A DNA stretch of 64,000 nt from Pyxicephalus adspersus. Its lineage: Eukaryota > Chordata > Amphibia > Anura > Pyxicephalidae. How positions within the stretch are numbered: position 1 is the stretch's first letter; each line of letters begins with the position of its first letter. The position numbers and the translations under genes are program-made. The stretch spans positions 43,478,952 through 43,542,951 of the forward strand of contig NC_092859.1 of NCBI RefSeq assembly GCF_032062135.1, written 5' to 3'. The notes beneath the pieces were generated by a model. That model was not told where the DNA came from and searched no databases. It was given only the letters and a program-made list of their open reading frames with translations. This document shows, in pieces, positions 26,063-36,973 of this stretch.

Positions 26063-26331
26063 GGGCAGCACGGTGGCTCAGAGGTTAGCACTCTGGCCTT
26101 TGCAGTGCTAGGTGGCAGGTTAAAATCTTGGCCAGGGCACTATCAGAATGGAGTTTGCAGGTTCTCCTCATGTCTACCTGGGTTTCCCCCTGTACCCCGA
26201 TTTCCTCCCACATTCCAAAAACCTGTTAGGTTAATTGTCTTTACCCCAAAATTGACCTTGAGGGACATTGGATTGTGAGCTCTGCGTAACATGTTGGTGC
26301 TATATAAATACTGTGTAATAATATTAATAAC
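26063..26331 (+). mobile_element. tRNA-headed SINE with L2-type 3' tail (copy 1)
   Basis: The head GGGCAGCACGGTGGCTCAGAGG contains a pol III A-box-like TGGCTCAGAGG. The B box is degraded (GGTTAAAATC where GGTTCGAATC is expected). It is followed by the conserved body GGAGTTTGCAGGTTCTCC and CCTCCCACATTCCAAAAACC, and the L2-like tail GTGCTATATAAATACTGTGT with a TAATAATA end. L2 reverse transcriptase recognises such tails in trans. No clear target duplication. Confidence 0.88.
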
Positions 26332-26567
26332 AGCTGAACAGCACATCCCTGTAATGTTATGGCATTGATGAATAGATTGATGTGTTCTGTAGTTCTATCA
26401 CACTTTCTGCTGGGAGTATGATACTGCTGTTCCTCCAGAGATACAGTGCAGAAAGGGAGCTTTGTCTCCCTTGGATAGGATATGGCACGAACAAGCGAAA
26501 TTGAGCATGTAAAAAGAAAGCTTATACAGTAGCCATATCTAATAATGGGAAAACTGCAATATATTAA
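26332..26567. other. Intron segment, nothing recognised
   Basis: Short stretch of unique-looking sequence between the SINE and the T/G homopolymer block. Confidence 0.4.
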
Positions 26568-26590
26568 TTTTTTTTTTTTGGGGGGGGGGG
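26568..26590 (+). repeat. T12-G11 homopolymer block
   Basis: Twelve T are followed immediately by eleven G. The G-run could contribute to a G-quadruplex, and the block is prone to length variation. Confidence 0.9.
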
Positions 26591-26924
26591 TTTATACATC
26601 ATGTACCACAAAACTGCTGTAAAATGTATGCTATGCTATACATTCCCCAGACTCTGTATACCATTGTATATTCATACCATTACACCTTGAATCGGACATT
26701 TGGCTGTCCATTATATTGGCAAATAGATGTAAAAACAGATCTTTTATCTAGAGCTTTTTTAAAATAGGTTTTCATCAGGTGTCCCTTCCTGGAGGACAGG
26801 GAGAGAAAATAACCACAAAAGCTTACAATCTAGTGACATCATTCTGTGGAATAACTGGTTTTACAGTAAAGGCATTCCCAAGAAACATGCAATGTTCTAA
26901 TTAAATTTGTCAAAGCTATGGCAT

Positions 26925-27240
26925 TATCCACTTTAAAGCTGTTGTTTTTGTCCATGAGGCAATGTTATGAACGGTTTCAGAAGATGCTCTCCTGGGGGTA
27001 TCAGATAGCAGATCAGCCTGCAGCGCTGGCCGTGCTGCCAGCCGTGCGATTTTGGCATCTAGAGTTTGCAAGCAAGTTATTGGCAGGGATCAGCTGCTGG
27101 GCCCGCTTGCTATCAATGTGCATTAACAGTTTTCGAGAATGGGGTAACTTACAAGGCCATCACAGCCTGCCATAACAGCCATCAACCGGCTGCCAGCACA
27201 AGCTATTGATTTTCTTGTCATTAATCTAAAGGCTAAACAT
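26925..27240. promoter_or_regulatory. Candidate intronic regulatory segment
   Basis: A balanced-composition, non-repetitive stretch in an AT-rich intron, dense in binding-site-like words (AGATAGCAGATCAGC, CAGCTGCTGGGCC, CTATTGATTTTC, TCATTAATC). The only frame here (26918-27175) has no homology I recognise. Conservation cannot be tested here. Confidence 0.25.
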
Positions 27241-29932
27241 CTACTCCAGTACAGGATTTGTATGCAGCCAATCAGCAGCCTGAGCGCGCCAGGTAATCAG
27301 GAACGCTGACTCATAGACCAGAGCAGAACCAGGAACCGAAGCCTCAATGCAGCAAAAGAGGATTTATATATTTACAATGTTTGCTGCAGTTAAACAGAAC
27401 AGGTTCATTGATGCTGCAATGTAAACAGCCCTTTGCTTGTTTTTTACCAAGAGAAAAACCTGAATGTGTACTAATCCATAGCAACTAGTCAAACACCTTT
27501 TCCTGCTTGCTGTTTAGGGCCTGACATTTGCAAGCAATGTGACCAATTGTGACAAAGGACTGCTATATTGGCAAGGAAGTGTACTCACACAAACGGTGTT
27601 CAGAATTTTTCGAGAAGCTATGGTTTAGAAACAAGCTAAAATAGAGGATTGTGGGAAAATATGTGCTGACATGGATATAAAAAAGATGGATAGAAATAAA
27701 ATAAAAAAAAAGTAGCAGAGTGAATGAGGGTTTGGCGCACAGCCGAGTTTCTCAAGAGATCCTGCTGGAAGATTGAAGCCAGCTTTCTATGTGTAATTAC
27801 TGGGGGACTATATGATGAGATGCAGAGCGTATGTGCAACGTTAGTGGAGTGGCCAGGGAAATTCACCATCATTAACCCATCTAGAAAATATCTCCAGCCG
27901 CGGGATAGGCGATACTGATGGGATCAAGATTGGCCCCGAGCAATTACAGGCCAGAGCTAGACCTTTATACTACTTTCACCATTATAGGGATACTCTTAAC
28001 CCATTCTGAAGAGTAACAATAAAAAATGGCATTTCAAATAGTAATATAGATAATAATACCTGGATGTCCGCCAACATTTTGTTGTAGGTGTAAAACCCTT
28101 GCTATGGGCCAAAAGTGTAACAAGAGATTTTTCATTATAGTCCTAAAATCTAAATGTGAGAAGCTATTACATGGCTCTTAAATTATGTATTAGCAGCATT
28201 AGATGGCTGAGTGCTTCCATTCTTTGGCCATACGCTGCTAATTGGGGTTGAACTTTACAACCTGAAAATGATGTTCTCTAGGAAATGGACTCCTTAAACA
28301 TTAACATATTGTACCATATAGTGCTAATGGCTAGTCGTAGACACATCACCTTTTCCTGTGAAATAGGTACTTGTTGTTAGAAGAGAATTCAAATCATCTT
28401 CCCTTTTAAAGAGCAATTCAATGCAAGAAATAAAGTCAATCAATCAACTTCTAATGCTATGTGGAGAAAGCAGGAAAGGCCCTCAATTCACCCTAATCGG
28501 AGTGCTACTTGCAACTAGTCCTTCACTAGTGAAGTGGGTGTATCTGCTTTCCCAAGTCTAAACTGTGAGCCTACGTAGACATGTTTCTATTTGGGTCAGT
28601 ATAGTTTGCCTCATCATATAAGACTAGAAATACAAAAGCTAAAGGAAAGAGGCCAAATGCAGATAAGCAGGAGGTAAACTGCATGCCAAATACGCCTATC
28701 AACGAATTTTGAGTGAAGTCTAAAACATGTTGCATTCACTCTTCACCACAGACCCTAAATTCTTTTCTAGTGTATAACCACTTCAAAATATCCAAGAAAA
28801 CTAGTCAACAATGAACCAGAGAGGATACAACTGCTTAGTATCTATCCTGAAACAGCCAAGCAACAAGCTTTTTATTACAGAAGGCTAGCAATGCAAGCTC
28901 CAGACGACTTCTACACAATGAACCAATAATTTTAAGTTTTCCCTGCATGACATAAGTCAGTTTGATAATATCTCAAACAGGTAAGCCAAAAGCGAGTTAA
29001 GAACATGATCTTCAAAAGCAAGAATGTGAACCATATAAAGCAAAGTGAGTAATTTTCAACTTTGACTAAAGTTTAAAGAAAGCTAGAAAGAAGGATAATG
29101 CAAAAGTAGGTTCTAAAAAGCACAATAAAGTGTAGTAGTAGTTCGTGATATACACCTATTTATATATACATCTATTTGCTAGTGCTTCACCTTAAATAAC
29201 CACAGAGTCTATTCCGGTGCCATCATTAACCACTGTTTCAATGTGGGAAGAGCCCGATTAATGTGATGCACACTAGCAAAACAACAGCAATGATTTTGGA
29301 CTCATAAAATGAGGCCTCTAACCCTTCGTTCATAGTGGCACTTGGTTATATTGAAAATTTATTTTATGGAACATATGGTAAGATGGTGATAAAGCACCCA
29401 AAGAATTAACAGCTTTTAGTTGACAGTAATTCTGTTCAGATTATCTGTAACGCCATTCTAATTTATTCATATTGTATGCAGCAAGTCGGCAGACTCCCAA
29501 GTAAACCACCTGCTCCTCCAGCATAGATCTTGGGGTAATGAGCACTCTTCCTGTTGAGGACACCCAAGGACAGGCTTGGAATGGTCGCAAAGGTATTAAA
29601 AGAAATATAAATGTGGTTCTTTAATTTTGCAGTTTGCAGATTTTGCAACACAACTTGGAAGACATTGAAAGTTGCCTTGATATTACCTTTAAGAAAGAAT
29701 AAGGGTCTGTGTCAAGCTTTGGGTGTATCAATGTGCAAATGTAGCTTGCTTTTGATTTACTTTGAATTTTCAGATCAGTTTGAGATGCTTCCGAAGTCAT
29801 TCAAAATTGACTGGTAGATGCATTTTACCTTTTTTCAAGCTGCAACAACTTATTTTAGGCAGTTTTTAGTGCTCCTATGGAATTGTACAAGGAGAATCCA
29901 TATTTGAGACAGTTGGTATTTTATACAGCATA
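27241..29932. other. Intron segment; one denser stretch at 27710-27960
   Basis: Mostly AT-rich. The portion 27710-27960 is richer in CpG and mixed words (for example CATCATTAACCCATC, CCAGCCGCGGGATAGG) and might be a further regulatory segment. Nothing else recognised. Confidence 0.3.
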
Positions 29933-29940
29933 ATCTGGAG

Positions 29941-30191
29941 CAGCCTTTCTTGAACTTTTTACCATGGGGGAGGGGGACCCTTGAAAAAAACTCCATATGG
30001 AACCCCTGCTGTAATTACTATACTCACAGCTCACTACAATAGCATTACATTGCTGGCCAGTGGGAATACCGTCACCCTTACAAATAGCCAAAAAGATCAT
30101 TGGTGTCATTTAAACTGAACCTAAGAGGCACAGATTGCTCATTGCTCAAGGCCCCAGGAACCTCTGGAGGAATTCTGCGTGAGAAACACTG
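29941..30191 (+). mobile_element. hAT-type non-autonomous element (family A, copy 1)
   Basis: The left end is CAGCCTTTCTTGAACTTTTT and the right end, read inward, CAGTGTTTCTCACGCAG. The flanking 8-mers ATCTGGAG (29933-29940) and AACTGAAG (30192-30199) agree at 6 of 8 positions and fit hAT target duplications. The interior contains ATTGCTCATTGCTCAAGG and GGAACCTCTGGAGG, as in the copies at 49672-50038. No coding capacity. Confidence 0.75.
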
Positions 30192-30199
30192 AACTGAAG

Positions 30200-30819
30200 A
30201 ATTTGCCAAAGTGAAAAATAAAGTAAGACAATATGGTGTTAACTGATTTATGAATCGTATGCACATTGTGTTAAAATTTAGGTCCACTCCATTCTTTTAG
30301 TAATCAATACCATAGTGTAAATTGGGTACATACAGATTCCAGATGAATGTATAGGCCTCTGGTTGCTTTCTCTAGTGGTGGAATGAGATTAGGCCATTTA
30401 TAAATCTCTCTGCCACTGTGAACCACACACATCCACATGGAGCAATACTTTTTTTACCGCAGAAGACGATATATGACCAAGTTATGTAAATCATTATTTG
30501 AAAGTGTGCTTCCTATTTTAAGAAGAACTGTTCCAAAAAAGGACAATATGCTATGAAAATATAGGCCTGGTGAAATATACACCTCAAAGTTGCCATTACG
30601 TGAATGTAGATTGAGATAATATCGAAGCCCTCGTCCCCTTGCAAAATGACTGAAGTAGAATGTATCATCAGAGACACTTCTATAGCTTGCAAATAGAAAG
30701 TGCACATTCATTTATATCTTCTCCGAAGGTCTTCAAAGCCACTAAGCACAAATATTTTTATACTAAACGAAGGCTGAAAGTATGAAAAAGAGCAACATGT
30801 CAAGCTTATAGAAATTGGC
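30200..30819. other. Intron segment, nothing recognised
   Basis: Unique-looking AT-rich sequence. Minus-strand frames 30454-30711 have no recognised homology. Confidence 0.35.
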
Positions 30820-31180
30820 TTTTCTGTAGCCTGTCCTCACCGTGTGGCTCCAGCGTGCTGGAATCTCGGCCGCTCTTCATTCTGCAGCCATGTGTCTTAC
30901 CGTCTACTTTGCATGCCACAATCTTGTCCTGGAAGATTCACATTAACGCTGATAAATGACTTTTGAAGCAGGGCGCACAGCTTAGGTTAATCTGGATGAT
31001 CACAGATGTATGAGTGTCACAACCTAGCTCTTCTTCACACGTTTACAATTGTGCCATATTTCCCACATTTACAAGTGCCACCCGAGGGGGCCTCTTGCTG
31101 CTGTCAAATTAGCACATGGGAAGCTCAGAACAGCAACCTCCTGCCCACATAACAGTCATAGGAATCAGAAAAATAAACAT
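30820..31180. promoter_or_regulatory. Candidate intronic regulatory segment
   Basis: A dense, mixed-composition stretch without repeats, containing CGGCCGCTCTTCATTCTGC, GGATGATCACAGATG and CTGCTGTCAAATTAGCAC (a TALE/homeodomain-like TGTCA plus AATTAG pair). No coding frame. The assignment rests on composition and word density only. Confidence 0.25.
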
Positions 31181-31648
31181 GTCAGAATTCTTTTTTAATC
31201 TCATTCATTAACAGAATCACAGCACTGAATTCTTTTATATTTAACCTGTTCTAGCTATGTGACGTAGCACAGTAGTCCATATTTAGGAATTATTTCAGGT
31301 AAAAAGGCAATATAATCTCCAGAAATGTAGTCTCACAAATGTATAGCTGTACAGTTTTACACACTGACTGCTTCCCTATACCAGCTGAAAACTGAAAAGT
31401 TTATCTTGGACAATTAATAAGGTAGGGAAAAAAATCAAATCTTTAGCACAATCAGAATCCCTCAGCAAACCACATTTCATAGGCTTGGCCTATTACTAAT
31501 ATTGACCTGATGCCAATGCTAGTAAAAAGGACACGGCCATACATACCAAATGTGATTCTGGGGTGGCAAGGATGAGAGTAAACCATACATGCACCCTAAA
31601 CATGTCAGAATATATTAAAGCTAAATAAATTCAATAAGTAGACTAGAT
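31181..31648. other. Intron segment, nothing recognised
   Basis: AT-rich sequence before the second SINE. Confidence 0.4.
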
Positions 31649-31973
31649 TGGCAGCATGGTGGCTCAGCGGTTAGCACTCTGGCCTCTGCAGAGCTGGGTC
31701 CCATGTTCGAATGTCATCCAGGACACTATCTGTGTTGCGTTTGCAGGTTCTCCCCATGTTTGTGTGGGTTTCCTCCAACATACTAAAAACATGTGGTAAG
31801 GTAATTGGCTCCCCCCAAAAGTGACCTTAGACTACATTTATGACATATGACTATGGTAGGCACATTAAATTGTGAGCTCCTTTAAGGGACAGCTAGTGAC
31901 ATCACTTTGGACTTTGTATAACGCTGCCTAATATGTCAGCGCTATATAAATACTGTGTATTAATAAATAACAA
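31649..31973 (+). mobile_element. tRNA-headed SINE with L2-type 3' tail (copy 2)
   Basis: The head TGGCAGCATGGTGGCTCAGC carries an A-box-like TGGCTCAGCGG and a retained B-box core GTTCGAATG. The body has GCGTTTGCAGGTTCTCCCC and GTGTGGGTTTCCTCC, and the tail GCTATATAAATACTGTG with TAATAAATAA. It is longer than copy 1 because its body keeps GGTAGGCACATTAAATTGTG and GACATCACTTTGGAC. Confidence 0.88.
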
Positions 31974-33319
31974 CAGATTTTATCATTCATTGCTATGTAT
32001 AACTGTGCTCTGCCTATCACTTTTGCTTTTTATATGGCAGAAGACAATTGACATTGCCTTGCTCATAATGTTTATACAAGCAAACACAACAACTTAGAAT
32101 TCAATACGTGCACATTAGAAAAATGTGTGTTCTCATCACAAAGGAATGGTAATTCTGGCAGCAACAGATTACCCTGTACTGCAATGCCACCTAATCTATG
32201 CAGGCAGTGTTACTGTACCTGTCAAATTGATGCATGACGTGAAGGCTTCTGAAAGCACTATACAGAATGCTAACCTCATATAACATAATATTGATCACTT
32301 AAGTCACCCTCTGGCCAATTTGGAAAACTTTTACCGGTTTATAGTTTTACCTAAACTGATTTTTTAAAAACCTCACAGGTTTATCTAAACAGAATTCAAG
32401 TCGTGTTTTTAAAAAGCACAGTTCCTCTAACATCAATTCATTCTTCATATAGACTCTGAATTACAAAAGCTCCCACCTACCTGCTCTGTTCTCTTACATT
32501 AAAAATCTGACCCAGCTATTCCACTACATAATATAATTGTGCAGAATAAGCAGGGGCAGAGTGGGGAACCTCAGAATTATGGATAGAGAGCTCATTTAAT
32601 TTAACAGATTTAGATTTCCTCAGCGGTGAAATGCAAAAAGAGGTTATAAAAACTCCCAAAGTTACTAAAACTCCCAAACTCCCTAAAATAATTCTAATCA
32701 TACTAAAATGATTTCTAAGACCACAAAACCTACATAACTTTTAAATATTTATTAACACTCAATACAATTTTCATATATGTGGATATTATTAAAAACAAAA
32801 CGTCTAGATGAGGAACCCACTTGCAAAACGACCTGTGACATCCAATGGACAAATGGGCAGCATTCAGGAGTTACTGTAAAAAGGAGAAAAAAATCTTCCA
32901 GAATGCACACACACTTTCTGAAGAGATTTTGGAGGTCTTCTTTAACAGCAATATTGATCTATCTGCATATCTGTAATCCATGCAAACTGCATTATTCAGG
33001 TCTTTCCATAAACAAGACCATAATATATTCATCTTCGATTACCGAGGCTGCACACTTTACTGTCACAATAAGGAAATGCTCCATTCGTCATGACAAATGC
33101 TTCCTATCTCATTAGAAATGATACACGATTTACTTATTTTAAATTAAAGTCTAGGGCTTTCATTTGCTTGGGTTTTAAGAAGTGCTGGGATGCAGCGGAC
33201 CACACACATGCACATAGCTATTTTCCGGACATACAGCCAAAGCACAGGAGAAGAGAAAGTGACATGGTAAGAAAAGGGAGCTTCTTTTTTTTTGTTTTAA
33301 GGCTATTTTGCAATTGAGA
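31974..33319. other. Intron segment, nothing recognised
   Basis: AT-rich intronic sequence. The frame 32777-33115 (plus) looks like chance. Confidence 0.35.
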
Positions 33320-33329
33320 TTATAAAACA

Positions 33330-34210
33330 TAATTAAAAATTACACATGAAAGGAGGAAAGCGGGAGAGAGGCAGAAAAGGATTGGAAGCGTGAGTGCGAT
33401 AAAGGCCTGTGTTATCATCCGGAAGGGAGGGAGCCTCGGGCTGTTATCATTTAATTAAAACCTCTGAATATCCGCGCTGTCTCCACCTAATCAAAGGGGA
33501 CACAAATAGAGAGACGAGGTGGGGGCGAACAGAAAGGAGAAAAGCGGATTGGTAACGGCAGAAAGACAGGAGAACTGTTTGGAGGGGATTAGACGAGAAA
33601 ACAGAACGATGAGAATGAAACACGTTAGCGACAGCTCACAAACTGAGGTGAACCAGAAATTTTGGCTAATGAGGAAAGATGGGGTGGTTGGCGGCTGCAG
33701 GGGATGAAAAATGCACAAGAAAAAGTGGAAAATTAAAATAGGGGGTGCATGACCAACAACGACAAAGGACCATAAAGGCAATGAAAACAGCAAGAACTAA
33801 AATAAAATAAAAGAATAATGATAGCAGAATCAAACACAAATGGTAAAAGAGTGGGAAAAGGAGGAGAAGGGAGGAAAAAAAGTTCAAGGTGGGAAAGCTT
33901 CAATGAATGTATCCTTTAATCCCAAATCAAAGCTAACAATTCGTGGCGAGGGGTGGAATCTGTATAAGTCAAAAAAAGGAAGTGATGAAATCAAAGCTTA
34001 TCTTGGTACAAATGAAGGTGCAGTAAAAAAAATTATCTCTCTATAACAACGTAAAGAAAAAAATATATATCAAGATGGGGTGGAAGCAAAATGCAGAACC
34101 AGAATTCTGGTTCATCTCCGTACCAATTAAAGTGTCCATGCAAGGAAGGAAAGAAGGAAGCAGCGAGGGACAACTACGTTCAGCCATTCATCTGTGTGCC
34201 AATTAGGGAG
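33330..34210 (+). other. Purine-rich (GA-skewed) tract
   Basis: The plus strand is strongly A/G-biased for most of nearly 900 bp (AGGAGGAAAGCGGGAGAGAGG, GGGAAAAGGAGGAGAAGGGAGG, GGAAGGAAAGAAGGAAGC). The bias keeps stop codons rare on parts of both strands and explains the low-complexity frames 33491-33793 and 33666-33887 (minus). Confidence 0.7.
33395..33510. promoter_or_regulatory. Candidate intronic enhancer core
   Basis: It holds two GTTATCAT words (33411 and 33443; GATA-type on the other strand), a perfect palindromic TTTAATTAAA (33450-33459), an ETS-like CCGGAAG (33419-33425) and a TCF/LEF-like ATCAAAGG (33490-33497), all within 100 bp. Function is inferred from words only. Confidence 0.3.
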
Positions 34211-35299
34211 TGGGAGGAACGAATATGATAAGAAGGTAAACCAACATTACACAGTTCAACTTAGAACATCAATAAAATGTTGGTGATAACAAAGAAGAAT
34301 ATTCCCTTTATTTTTTTGTATCATAAAAAGCATAAAGGTTGCCACAGACATGTGATCATTATACTATCCTTGGGATTTAAAGAAAAATTGGATACAATTG
34401 GGGATATAAACAATCTTTGAAAATCTATAAAAAGGTTGTCTTCTGTAGGGGTGAAAGGAACAAATGGATATTGGCAGCTTTTTTAGGAAATAAAATAGTA
34501 ATGACGTTGATATGACCACCATCTGGGAATGCAGGTTACCTGGCTCTTTCGGCTTCTTAAGTTCAGGTAACATGTGGAATATGAAGTCATAATTGGTTTG
34601 TTCTATTGATATTTCTGATCAGCGACAACATTAAACACCCAGTTTTTCCTAACACCATGTGTGTCTAGAACTCTGCTAGGGAAAAAAAGATCTTTCAGCA
34701 AGAATTCTAAACTTGACCAAAGTGCAACCATCAGCTAATGTCATGGGGCAATTACCTATTGAATGCTTCAACAGTCCAAGTAAAAGGCCTAGTTTTTACT
34801 GGACATGCAGTTTAATCAGGAGGATCAATGACTCTTTAAAAGTGGCAGTGGCTCATCTTATGTGTCAGCTGAAGTTGAGGTTTCAGACAAATGGAGCTGC
34901 AAAGCAAGCTGGCCTGCTGAGTTGTCTCATAGCATTTTTGTGATGCCACTACTTTGCTATTCACGGTTCTGCTTGCTAAAGGTTTTACCATAAAGAAGCA
35001 AATCTTTCTCTACCAAGATGGTTTTCTCTGAACAAAAACACAGTATAGAAAAAGGGTATGGAAAGTCAGTAATGAGAAAACGATCAGCTGCAGGGAAACC
35101 ACAAATAAAATTGGTGACCAATAGTCTATTGCCCTATGCCTATTTTTGGGCAAAGATTTCAGAGCTCAGGTCCCCTTTGTCCCTAGGTGATTTTTTCTCT
35201 GCTACTCCCAGTATCCTATCAAACGATAACTTTCTTCTTAGGATAAAAACTTTATCATTACATTTCAGTGAAACTAGCTGGCTAAAAAATTAGGAGTGT
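34211..35299. other. Intron segment, nothing recognised
   Basis: AT-rich sequence. Frames 34713-34943 and 35018-35293 (plus) have no recognisable homology. Confidence 0.35.
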
Positions 35300-35304
35300 A
35301 TAAA

Positions 35305-35540
35305 GCTGCGTACACACTTGCAATTTTTGTCGTTGGCTGCAAGATGCATGAACGATGCTGTACATACAGCACCGTTCATGCTCTATGGAGAGGGGAGGGG
35401 GAGAGCGACGGAGCGGCAGCCTGCTGCGCGCTCGGTCGTCCGGACGATGGACGACACCGACTGTACACACGGAAGATTTTCGCCCGATAATTGGCCGATG
35501 CCGATTATCGGGCAATAAAAATCTGCCGTGTGTACGTAGC
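35305..35540 (+). mobile_element. TTAA-flanked MITE, copy 1
   Basis: The ends are GCTGCGTACACACTTG and, inverted, GCTACGTACACACGG. It is flanked by TAAA on the left and TTAA (35541-35544) on the right, suggesting a TTAA target duplication. Inside are a 36-bp near-perfect palindrome (35346-35381; arms of 17 with one mismatch) and a second one around GCCCGATAATTGG/CCGATTATCGGGC. It is GC- and CpG-rich relative to its surroundings, so perhaps relatively young. No coding capacity; superfamily unassigned. Confidence 0.82.
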
Positions 35541-35557
35541 TTAAGAATGGTTTAAGG

Positions 35558-35765
35558 CAGCGGTCGCCAACCAGTGGTCAGTGATAAAATTTCGGTGGTC
35601 CGCAGCTCTGGCTGGGGCGCCCCCACATGGGGTCAAGAAAAGGATCCCCGCCTGGGGGGTGCACCGGCATGTGCCCCATATGGATCGCAGGCTCAGGCAA
35701 GTGGGCGGGTTGTGTTTCTGGGTAAATTTAGTGGTCTGTGGGTCCGAAATGGTTGGGGACCACTG
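35558..35765 (+). mobile_element. hAT-type MITE with perfect 8-bp target duplication
   Basis: The ends CAGCGGTCGCCAACC and, inverted, CAGTGGTCCCCAACC match at 13 of 15. The flanking 8-mers GTTTAAGG at 35550-35557 and 35766-35773 are identical, the hallmark of hAT insertion. 208 bp, non-coding, GC-rich interior. It begins only 17 bp after the end of the TTAA MITE. Confidence 0.92.
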
Positions 35766-35773
35766 GTTTAAGG

Positions 35774-36413
35774 AATTTCTAAGAATTGTTCTAACAACAT
35801 CTCAGAATATGCAGTGTACAGTCACAAAAAATCATATAATATTACTTTTTTTTTCTATTTTTTTTTTAATGGAGTTTCTTGGTAATAGGGTTACTTGAAG
35901 GAATATGAAAGATAAACAAATTGACACATTTTAACCTCTCATGTCTTGGTTAATAAAGGACCTAGGAAAAGTTGTGCACTGAAATTTATGAGGACAACTT
36001 CACATTTTTGCATGTCACATCTGTCAGAGAGCCGAGAGATAATGAACCATGAGGTCGCCTTTCTTGTACTACCCAAAAAAAATGCACAATGCACAACACA
36101 ATGTGTTGATCCTCAGAAACAAGGTTAAACCAAAAAAAGATACAGCATAAATTTAATTGTGTATGGCAGTAATTGTCCTTTGAGTTTTCATGCAGTATAA
36201 AACTTATAGCTGGTTCTCCTCCTCAGCACAACAGAGCTGACACTGGCTGATCAAGTGCAGCAGACACAGTGGATTTACGAGTGGCCAACTGGTGTCCGAT
36301 ACAGCTGGGATATTACTAATCCCATAATCCTCTTCTGCTTGCAATAGATTGATCCTCTTCAGAACCCACAGCACTGATCTTCACTACTTCTTAGGGCTTC
36401 AATCTCTTTTGGT
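35774..36413. other. Intron segment, nothing recognised
   Basis: AT-rich sequence with T-runs near 35848-35868. No supported feature. Confidence 0.4.
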
Positions 36414-36426
36414 CCCCCCCCCCCCC
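36414..36426 (+). repeat. C13 homopolymer
   Basis: Thirteen consecutive C after TTTTGGT. Confidence 0.9.
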
Positions 36427-36825
36427 TCCACTGCTACCCAATCTTACTTAGTAGCACTGACTAATCCCCCAATTCTCTTTTGCAAAGACCTCCAGATCCC
36501 GCAGTGCTAAGTCTATGAAATCATGACAAAGAATGGCAGGAAGTAAATGTGGAGGGAGAACACAGAAGAATAACAAGTTTAGTAGATTCTTTAGAGGTAA
36601 AGAAACAAAATGTGAAGAACATAAAATAAGACGAAAATAGATGCAACCAAATAAGGTCACAGGATGTACACCGCAAATCTGAAAACAAATCTGCAACTGA
36701 AAGCAGCAACTTTCATTGCTGCAAAAATATAACTCTTGCTTAGAACTTAAAGCCCAACTTTAAACTTGGATAAAATTGAAGAGTGTTTTAATTTTTGGCA
36801 CTATATTCCAGGTTGGGATGAAATA

Positions 36826-36973
36826 CTAGATTGTAAGCTCTTCGGGGCAGGGTCCTCTCCTCCTGTATCACTGTCTGTATTAGTCTGTCATTGTCATTAA
36901 ATCCCTATTTAATGTACAGCGCTGCGTAATATGTTGGCGCTATATAAATCCTGTTTAATAATAATAATAATAA
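36826..36973 (+). repeat. SINE 3' fragment with L2-type tail and (AAT)n end
   Basis: It opens at CTAGATTGTAAGCTCTTCGG, then GGGCAGGGTCCTCTCCTCC, then CAGCGCTGCGTAATATGTTG and GCGCTATATAAATCCTG, ending in an (AAT)n run at about 36956-36973. This is the best preserved of the tails in the window. The 5' tRNA-like head is absent. Confidence 0.85.

Noticed and set aside
26063..26140. Possible tRNA gene
   Set aside because: The A- and B-box-like words belong to a SINE head. No cloverleaf acceptor stem or proper anticodon arm.
33491..33887. Two overlapping minus-strand frames rich in Phe/Leu/Ser
   Set aside because: They arise from the purine-rich plus strand, which depletes stop codons. Low complexity only.
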